Assembly: GCA_964553915.1 (NCBI GenBank)
Contig: CAZKMM010000034.1
Location: 1 to 19,891, forward strand
Length of the DNA stretch: 19,891 nucleotides
Direction: 5' to 3'
Origin: CAZKMM01 sp964553915
Lineage (GTDB): Bacteria > RBG-13-61-14 > DRUE01
A program made the translations under genes and the position numbers. The notes under the pieces were generated by a model that did not search any database, was not told the origin of the DNA, and saw nothing but the letters and a program-made list of their open reading frames with translations. Positions 14,332-19,891 of the stretch are shown one piece after another. Within the stretch, counting starts at the first letter, position 1, and the number at the start of each line of letters is the position of its first letter.

Positions 14332-15297
14332 ATGCTGGAGAGATTAAGAAAGAAGGTTCAGAAACTGGTCTGGCTGGAATTCATTGCTCATGACCGCTCG
14401 CCCCTGATTAATTTAGATATCACTCCCGAGGAGCTTCAGCTGGAGCTGGCAAAGATTCCCACCCCTCTGTTTCTGGGAAGATATTCTAAGGATGAAATCC
14501 GCACCAAGCTGGAAAAATGCGGAATTCTGCCTGAATTGCGAAAAAGAGGTTTTGACCCCTTAATTTTAGAAGTTGATACTGATGGCTTGATTGAACACCG
14601 AATTCTTATCCATACCGGAGAAGCAAAATATGATAAAATCCTTCTGGAGCTTCGGCTTCGGGAAGGAATTTTTAAAATAAGAGAAACTCTCAGCAAGATT
14701 AGCCCCGGGCTTTTAAATTTTTTCTCGCAGGAGACCATCTCTATGCTCTGGATAGACTGGCTTTTGCTTCAAAACCCTTTTGCTCAATTTAGCTCCCGGC
14801 GTCCGCCACTTCCGGAGCAGAGATATCCCGGGCTGGGAATTTTACATCTGGTTGTGCCTTTTATTGGAGAAATGGCAATGGAAACCCGGAAAAAGGCGGT
14901 TTTAGATATTCCCGAGCATTTTCACGGAGCATTTTTTTACTCCCGCTGGATGCGGTTTTTTAATCCGGAGATGGAAGGAAAACTTAAGGCAATTTTGCGA
15001 GACCTGAAAGATTATCCTCTTGCCCTGATTAGCTGGGCAAATCAATTAGGGGCTTTGTATAATCGTTCTGCTGAGAGATATGAAGACTGGAAGCCCGGGG
15101 AACAAATTTATCCTCTGGATGCCAGCCTGGAGAGGTATTTTTCTTCTTCCTTTTACCAGGAGCTGGTTGAGAAGGCATATCAGGAAAATCACTATCATCT
15201 GGATTTATCCCGTCTGAAAGAGAAGATGAAAAATTTATCAGAGGAGGAACAAAAAGCGGTTCAGTTTGCTCTGGGAGGGATAGGTGCAGGAGATTAA
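14332..15297 (+). CDS. Hypothetical protein, 321 aa
   Basis: I do not recognise this protein. It is soluble-looking, rich in charged residues, with no signal peptide and no convincing membrane segment. Visible features are a basic helical start (LERLRKKVQKL), a strand-rich middle (LILEVDTDGLIEHRILIHTG) with alternating hydrophobic residues, a hydrophobic loop pair LGILHLVVPFIGEMAMETRK, and a C-terminal charged helix. Tryptophans and aromatic residues are frequent in the middle. No Shine-Dalgarno sequence precedes the ATG, and the promoter abuts it. It overlaps the start of the CPBP gene by 14 bases, so the two are probably translationally coupled and may function together. The gene is clearly coding because the whole operon is in tight register and a terminator plus promoter bound it upstream. 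Confidence 0.8.
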   Translation: MLERLRKKVQKLVWLEFIAHDRSPLINLDITPEELQLELAKIPTPLFLGRYSKDEIRTKLEKCGILPELRKRGFDPLILEVDTDGLIEHRILIHTGEAKYDKILLELRLREGIFKIRETLSKISPGLLNFFSQETISMLWIDWLLLQNPFAQFSSRRPPLPEQRYPGLGILHLVVPFIGEMAMETRKKAVLDIPEHFHGAFFYSRWMRFFNPEMEGKLKAILRDLKDYPLALISWANQLGALYNRSAERYEDWKPGEQIYPLDASLERYFSSSFYQELVEKAYQENHYHLDLSRLKEKMKNLSEEEQKAVQFALGGIGAGD

Positions 15298-16042
15298 GGG
15301 ATATTTAAAAAAGCTGGATTTAAAGACCGGTATTGTTGGTTTTGGTGGGATTTTTTTGATTATTCTCTGGGCGTATCAGGGGCATTCCAGTTTTTTTCTG
15401 CTCCATTTTCCCGGTTTGAGAGAAAAGGAGAGTGCTGAGCTCTTAAAAATCCTCTGGCTTCATTGCTCCGCCTTTTTTCTCTGGTTTTTAATTCCTCTCT
15501 TGCTTATCTGGTTGGTGCTGAAAGAAAACCCCGGAAATTTTGGTTTAAGAATCGGTGATTATAAATTCGGGCTGGGATTTTTCCTGCTCGGGGTTTTGGT
15601 AATGATTCTTCCCCTTTATTTTACCGGGTCAAATCCGGATTTCCTTCGGGAGTATCCGCTTACTGTTTATGCCCGAAAAAGCCCAGCCTGGTTCGGACTC
15701 TGGAGCCTGATCTATTTAATTTATTATGTTGGGTTTGAGTTTCTTTTTCGGGGCTTCTTCCTTTTTGGCTTAAAAGACAAACTCGGGGTCTGGGGAGCAA
15801 TTTTATTTGAAACTGGCTTGAGCACCATTGTTCATATCGGGATGACCGCTCATCAGATTTCCGGGGTTTTGGTGGTGGGCAAGCCAGAAATGGAGACTAT
15901 CTCCGCTCTTATTGCCGGGGTGATTTTCGGGCTGGTTGCACTTCGCACCCGGAGCATTTTTTATCCTCTTCTTCTTCACTGGTTTGTCGGGGTTTTTACC
16001 GATTTTTCCTGTATTCTCCACTCCGGAGGATTTTTTAGATGA
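15284..16042 (+). CDS. CPBP-family intramembrane protease-like protein with an altered glutamate motif
   Basis: A 252-residue membrane protein with about six hydrophobic segments. It has the layout of the CPBP (CAAX protease/bacteriocin-processing) family: motif 1 at FEFLFRGFFLFGL (151-163), a histidine at the end of the next helix (H184 in STIVHIGM), and a last motif HWFVGVFTD (H232, D240). The family's first motif is EExxxR. Here the first glutamate is phenylalanine (F151) and only E152 and R156 remain, so proteolysis may be lost or altered. The GTG start is chosen because GGGAGG lies six bases upstream; no ATG gives a better fit. It overlaps the previous stop by 14 bases and the next start by four (ATGA), so it sits firmly inside the operon. 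Confidence 0.85.
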   Translation: MQEIKGYLKKLDLKTGIVGFGGIFLIILWAYQGHSSFFLLHFPGLREKESAELLKILWLHCSAFFLWFLIPLLLIWLVLKENPGNFGLRIGDYKFGLGFFLLGVLVMILPLYFTGSNPDFLREYPLTVYARKSPAWFGLWSLIYLIYYVGFEFLFRGFFLFGLKDKLGVWGAILFETGLSTIVHIGMTAHQISGVLVVGKPEMETISALIAGVIFGLVALRTRSIFYPLLLHWFVGVFTDFSCILHSGGFFR

Positions 16043-17040
16043 AAGTTCTGGTCACCGGTGCCAGTGGATTTATTGGCTCTAATTTATGCGAGAAGCTGAT
16101 TGAAAAAGGTTTTGAAGTTCGGGCGCTAATTCTTCCCGGCTCGCCAGAATGGTATCTTGAGGGGATAGAAGTAGAAAAGGTTTATGGAGATGTTTGTCAG
16201 CCCGAGACTCTGGAAAAAGCGGCTCAGGGGATTGAAGTTATTTTTCATCTGGCAGGAATTGCCCGGGACTGGGGAAGGTGGCGGGACTTCATCCGGGTAA
16301 ATGCTCAGGGCACCGAGAATATTGCCCGGGCAGGAGCAAAAGCTGGAGTAAAAAGAATTTTATTTGCCAGCTCGGTTGCGGTTCATCACTATCGGGATAT
16401 TTTTGACGGCACCGAGGAGCTGGAGCGGGACTGCGGTCATTTTGCCTATGGCAAAAGCAAGATTTTAGCAGAAGATAAACTTAAAGCGGTTGCAAAAGAA
16501 AGCAGGATAGAGTATGTAATCATTCGTCCAGCGGTTTTTCCTTTTGGTCCCCGGGATACCACCAGTTTTTACCGAATGGCTCAGGCAATAGAGAAGGGGA
16601 TTTTTGGATATATCAATTCCGGCAGGAGCAAAATTACGGTTAGTTATGTAGAGAATCTCTGTGAGGGGATGGTTTTAGCTGGCACTTTGGAGCAGGCAAA
16701 GAATCAGGTTTTTCTTATTTCTGACCAAGCTATTGCCTGGCGGGAGCTGGTGGAGAAATTCGCCAGGGAGCTGGGAGTGCCTCCTCCCAGATTGAATACC
16801 CCTTTTCCCATAGCCTGGCTGGTTGCCGGGATGATGGAGCTGGTCTGGAAGCTCTTTTTTCTTCCTGGGGAACCTCTTCTTACCCGCTACCGGGTTCGGG
16901 TTGCAAGCAAGAATTTGATTTTTTCCAGCCAAAAGATTGAAAGAATGCTGGGCTGGAAGCCCAGAGTTGGGCTTGAAGAAGGCATAAAAAAAACTGTAGA
17001 ATGGTATCAAAAAGCAAAAAGAGCCGGGCTTAAAATTTAA
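16039..17040 (+). CDS. NAD-dependent epimerase/dehydratase (extended SDR family)
   Basis: A 333-residue Rossmann enzyme. The dinucleotide loop is G7-ASG10-FIG13. YGDV (49-52) and FHLAGIA (69-75) are strand-end signatures of extended SDRs. The catalytic site shows S111/S112 in FASSVAV and Y137-xxx-K141 in YGKSK. Members act on nucleotide sugars or, in the 3-beta-hydroxysteroid dehydrogenase-like branch, on hydrophobic alcohols. The hydrophobic stretch PFPIAWLVAGMMELVWKLFF (about 254-273) and the C-terminal WKPRVGLEEGIKKTVEWY resemble that branch, so a nucleotide-sugar substrate should not be assumed. GGAGG nine bases upstream and the ATGA overlap with the CPBP gene fix the start. The rpiB gene follows after 15 bases. 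Confidence 0.9.
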   Translation: MKVLVTGASGFIGSNLCEKLIEKGFEVRALILPGSPEWYLEGIEVEKVYGDVCQPETLEKAAQGIEVIFHLAGIARDWGRWRDFIRVNAQGTENIARAGAKAGVKRILFASSVAVHHYRDIFDGTEELERDCGHFAYGKSKILAEDKLKAVAKESRIEYVIIRPAVFPFGPRDTTSFYRMAQAIEKGIFGYINSGRSKITVSYVENLCEGMVLAGTLEQAKNQVFLISDQAIAWRELVEKFARELGVPPPRLNTPFPIAWLVAGMMELVWKLFFLPGEPLLTRYRVRVASKNLIFSSQKIERMLGWKPRVGLEEGIKKTVEWYQKAKRAGLKI

Positions 17041-17055
17041 TAAGGAGAGGAGAAA

Positions 17056-17499
17056 ATGGAAAGGCTTGATATTGCTATTGCTTCTGACCACGCGGGAGTA
17101 GAGATGAAGCTTCATCTGGTCAAATACCTGCTTAAAAGGGGGCACAATGTAATTGATATGGGGGTGAGGAGAAAGGTAAGGGTGGATTATCCAGATTACG
17201 GTAAAAAAGTAGCAAAAGCGGTGGCAGAGGGAGAGGTTCCGCTAGGGATTCTTATCTGCGGAAGCGGAATTGGAATGAGCATCACTGCCAACCGCTTTAA
17301 AGGGGTGAGAGCTGCTCTGGTTCACGACCACTACACCGCAAGAATGGCAAAGGCGCATAATAATGCGAACATCCTCTGCCTCGGTGCCCGGGTGATTGCC
17401 AAGGAACTGGCAGAGGAGCTGGTGGAAGTGTGGCTTGCCACTGAATTTGAAGGAGGAAGACACGCCCAGAGGCTGGAAAAAATTGACCGGGGAAAATGA
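17056..17499 (+). CDS. rpiB: Ribose-5-phosphate isomerase B (RpiB/LacA/LacB family)
   Basis: A 147-residue enzyme that interconverts ribose 5-phosphate and ribulose 5-phosphate in the non-oxidative pentose phosphate pathway; close relatives act on allose or galactose phosphates. Family marks are ASDHAGVEMK (9-18) with D11 and H12, the catalytic C68 in ILICGSGIGMSI (65-76), the RFKGVRAALVHD strand, and NANILCLGAR (104-113). Length is normal. A purine-rich GGAGAGGAG lies just before the ATG. It lies between a sugar-type dehydrogenase and a beta-galactosidase, so an alternative role in hexose phosphate isomerisation is possible, but the intact RpiB signature makes the pentose enzyme the default call. 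Confidence 0.93.
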   Translation: MERLDIAIASDHAGVEMKLHLVKYLLKRGHNVIDMGVRRKVRVDYPDYGKKVAKAVAEGEVPLGILICGSGIGMSITANRFKGVRAALVHDHYTARMAKAHNNANILCLGARVIAKELAEELVEVWLATEFEGGRHAQRLEKIDRGK

Positions 17500-17549
17500 C
17501 CTGCCTTCAATATTTGCTCTCTTCCAACTAACAGGAGAAAGGAGTAGAA

Positions 17550-19891
17550 ATGAAAAGGAGAGAATTTCTGTCTTGGCTAACTCTTGCTGGCTTGGGGGTG
17601 AGCGTTAAACCTTTAAGCTCACTGGAGCTTGAACCGAAAAGCTTATCCGGTGCCGGCCCTCATCTGGGGAAAATCAGCTTTGACCGAAAAAGCCTGATTC
17701 TCAATGCAAGGAGAAAATATATCTTTTCCGGCTCGCTCCATTATTACCGATTTCCTTCTCCAGAGCAGTGGGAGAGCCGGCTCAAAAAACTCAAACAAAT
17801 CGGATTCAATGCTATAGATACTTATTTTTATTGGGCATATCACAGCCCGGAGCAAGGAAAATATAATTTCAGTGGAAACCGGGATGTGGAGCTTTTTATG
17901 AAGATGATAGATTCCCGGGGTATGTATTTTATTGCCCGTCCTGGTCCTTATATCTGTGCGGAGGTGGATGGGGGAGGATTTCCCGGCTGGTTGATTACCA
18001 GAAATGACCTTGCTCTTCGCTGTCGCAGAAATGGTAAGCCGGTCTATGACCCGGAATATATGAAATATGTAGAAGAATGGTTTGCTCAAATTCTTCCCAG
18101 AATCAACCGCTCAAAAAACCTTATCCTTTTACAGATTGAAAATGAATACGGATTTCACTTTACCCCTTCCGGGCTGATTGCCCAGCTTCAGGGAGCAATT
18201 CAGAGGCAGTTTGGAGAAGATGTTTTTATGCGAGTGCTTTCAAATGAGCTTTTCCAGCAGATTCAAACTTCTTTAGCCCGCCAGTCGTTTAAAAAGCCTG
18301 ATTACCGCCAGGAAAACCGCTATATAAAAGAGCTTTATAAAATGGCAAGAAAATACGGGGTGAAGGTGCCTTTGTTCCACAATGATGTAGGCGGTGCGAC
18401 CAAGAGATTTATTGATGTAGATATTGTTGCAATAGATGATTACCCTATTACCAATTTTGCCACCGACTGGAAAAAAGATAATCCCTTTGCTCGGATTGAT
18501 TTACTGGAAGAGGCACATAATGCTCTGGGAATAAATTGCCCGATTTTTCTTGCGGAACTGCAGGGTGGTTGGTATGACCTCTGGGGAGGATATGGTTACG
18601 AGAATATCCGCAAACACCTGGGACCACTGGCAATGGATATGACTTTAAAAAGCTGTCTGGCACAGGGAGTGAGCATTATAAATATCTTTGTTGCCTGCGG
18701 CGGAACCAACTGGGGATATCTTGCTTCTCCAGATAATTACACTTCTTATGACTACGGAGCACCCATCACAGAAGGGGGAAGAATCAGCGAGCGGGCAGAG
18801 CCCTGCAGGAGGTTCAGCCAGTTTGTTGCAGAGCATGAGTCCGAGCTTTTGGAATCCGAGCCCGCAGATGAGCTGGGGAAAAAATCCGGAGAGCTCTTTC
18901 TTAAAATCCGTAAAGCCCCTTCAGGCACCTGCTTTGTTTTTGCCCGAAATTTAACCGGTAAAGACCAGACTATTCGCACTGAGCTGGGAGACTTTAAAAT
19001 TTCCTATCCGGCAATGGAGGTATGGGTGATTGATAAAAACGGCAGAAAGCTGGACTATTTTCCGAGCATAAATCAGATGAAATCCAAGAGTATGGTTTTC
19101 TTTGCCTCCTCTGCATCTTTACCCGAGCTTACCAATTTCAGGTTTAAGGAATACCAAGCTCCCTTTGAAAGAGACCAGCTTTCCTGGGAAAGAATTACCG
19201 GTAGAACTGATATTGATGGAATTGGTGCCCATTATGGGTTTGTCTGGTATCGCACAGAAATTGGCAGGGTTAACTGGATAAAAATAGATGCCCGGCACCT
19301 ATGGGCGCTTTATCTCAATGGAAAGCTCATCAAAGCCTATGACAATTTCCGCAACCGGCTGGGAACCGGACCGGATTTAGCCAAAACCATCAAAGTCCGC
19401 CTGCCCAGGCATCTCTTGAAAGAAGAAAATACCCTGGTGCTTTTGACCGAGAGTCTGGGACATAACAAAGGCTTTATGGAAGACCATTTCAACCCCCGGG
19501 GACTGGTTTTTGCCAGGACTAAAAAATCTCTGCTTCGCTGGGAGGTCTGCTCCGGACTTCTCCCCGAAGAAAAAGGCATTACTCCAAAGGTGGATTTTTC
19601 CAGCTTGATTAAAGACGCAAAGCCCATTAATCTACCGCATCAGTTCTCATCAGAATCTGCTCTCGGCATATATCTTGCGAAGTTTGAGCTCAATTTGAAA
19701 AAGCCAGCTCAGCCCGCACTCGGCGTGAAAATCAATGCCAGCTCGGGCAGGGCAAACATTTATATCAATGGCTGGCTGGTGGGAAGATACTGGGCAGAGG
19801 TGGGTCCGCAAAAAGTGTTTTACCTTCCCCCAGACCTGCTTAATCTAAGAGGAAAAAATCAGCTTCAAGTTGTGGTCTGGGGATGGAAAAA
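17550..19891 (+). CDS. Tat-exported GH35 beta-galactosidase-like glycoside hydrolase, partial (C-terminus off right edge)
   Basis: 780 codons are visible and the frame stays open to the window end. The N-terminus MKRREFLSWLTLAGLGV is a twin-arginine (Tat) signal, so the enzyme is exported folded. The GH35 barrel follows: FSGSLHYYR (59-67), TYFYWAYHSPEQGKYNF (91-107), RPGPYICAE (130-138), the acid/base E199 in QIENEYG, the nucleophile E336 in FLAELQGGWYDLWGG, ACGGTNWGY (382-390), and TSYDYGAPITEGG (398-410). The usual WNxHEP is WAYHSP here. The C-terminal part contains galactose-binding-like beta-sandwiches ending in INGWLVGRYW and GPQKVFYLP, typical of the family's last domain, so only a short tail is missing. 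AGGAG sequences precede the ATG; the 50-base gap from rpiB suggests one operon. Beta-galactoside hydrolysis is expected, but linkage and aglycone are unknown. Confidence 0.93.
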   Translation, partial: MKRREFLSWLTLAGLGVSVKPLSSLELEPKSLSGAGPHLGKISFDRKSLILNARRKYIFSGSLHYYRFPSPEQWESRLKKLKQIGFNAIDTYFYWAYHSPEQGKYNFSGNRDVELFMKMIDSRGMYFIARPGPYICAEVDGGGFPGWLITRNDLALRCRRNGKPVYDPEYMKYVEEWFAQILPRINRSKNLILLQIENEYGFHFTPSGLIAQLQGAIQRQFGEDVFMRVLSNELFQQIQTSLARQSFKKPDYRQENRYIKELYKMARKYGVKVPLFHNDVGGATKRFIDVDIVAIDDYPITNFATDWKKDNPFARIDLLEEAHNALGINCPIFLAELQGGWYDLWGGYGYENIRKHLGPLAMDMTLKSCLAQGVSIINIFVACGGTNWGYLASPDNYTSYDYGAPITEGGRISERAEPCRRFSQFVAEHESELLESEPADELGKKSGELFLKIRKAPSGTCFVFARNLTGKDQTIRTELGDFKISYPAMEVWVIDKNGRKLDYFPSINQMKSKSMVFFASSASLPELTNFRFKEYQAPFERDQLSWERITGRTDIDGIGAHYGFVWYRTEIGRVNWIKIDARHLWALYLNGKLIKAYDNFRNRLGTGPDLAKTIKVRLPRHLLKEENTLVLLTESLGHNKGFMEDHFNPRGLVFARTKKSLLRWEVCSGLLPEEKGITPKVDFSSLIKDAKPINLPHQFSSESALGIYLAKFELNLKKPAQPALGVKINASSGRANIYINGWLVGRYWAEVGPQKVFYLPPDLLNLRGKNQLQVVVWGWK

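Noticed and set aside
16675..17145. Minus-strand open frame spanning the epimerase end and rpiB start
   Set aside because: It crosses two well-supported genes and the rpiB ribosome site, with low-complexity content.
17643..18089. Minus-strand open frame of 148 codons within the GH35 gene
   Set aside because: The plus strand encodes conserved GH35 motifs throughout; the antisense frame has no start context or family resemblance.
1..19891. CRISPR array, tRNA, rRNA, insertion sequence or prophage
   Set aside because: No spaced direct repeats, cloverleaf-like stretches, transposase or integrase motifs were seen on either strand.

Overview
The window is a compact stretch of bacterial chromosome with a dense gene layout: no gap between genes exceeds about 145 bases, and several neighbours overlap by 4 to 56 bases. 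Base composition looks moderate and even by eye. I see no insertion sequence, integrase, tRNA, rRNA or CRISPR array. Two lipoproteins (one of the LPP20 type), Sec and Tat signal peptides, and ClpB fit a diderm, sugar-using, probably fermentative bacterium. The mix of tandem type I phosphodiesterases, a WD40 lipoprotein next to an LPP20 lipoprotein, a PIG-L deacetylase, a TIM-barrel isomerase and a GH35 enzyme reminds me of uncultured subsurface lineages such as Aminicenantes. That placement is inference only.

Layout. (1) 1-2610, minus strand: two tandem, translationally coupled exported or membrane-anchored alkaline-phosphatase-superfamily enzymes; the downstream one runs off the left edge. 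(2) 2706-5404, plus strand: a two-gene transport module, made of a TrkA/RCK protein fused to USP-like domains and an overlapping CPA2 cation/proton antiporter. (3) 5349-9779, minus strand: a four-gene operon of sugar-phosphate isomerase-like TIM barrel, PIG-L (LmbE) deacetylase, exported double SRPBCC protein and B12-binding radical SAM enzyme. Its last gene overlaps the antiporter gene tail-to-tail by 56 bases. (4) 9921-12539, plus strand: clpB. (5) 12600-14240, plus strand: a seven-blade WD40 lipoprotein and an LPP20 lipoprotein, closed by a strong intrinsic terminator at 14261-14291. (6) 14332-19891, plus strand: an unknown 321-residue protein, a CPBP-family membrane protein, an NAD-dependent epimerase/dehydratase, ribose-5-phosphate isomerase B, and a Tat-exported GH35 beta-galactosidase cut by the right edge.

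Two themes stand out. First, genes that begin transcription units (2610 minus, 2706 plus, 9779 minus, 14332 plus) lack a usable Shine-Dalgarno sequence and have a -10-like hexamer only 7 to 15 bases before the start codon, which suggests leaderless or near-leaderless mRNAs. Most internal genes, and the clpB and WD40 genes, have good Shine-Dalgarno sequences. Second, the four-gene minus-strand operon is a coherent enzyme set that matches no pathway I can name; it is the best candidate here for an undescribed system.
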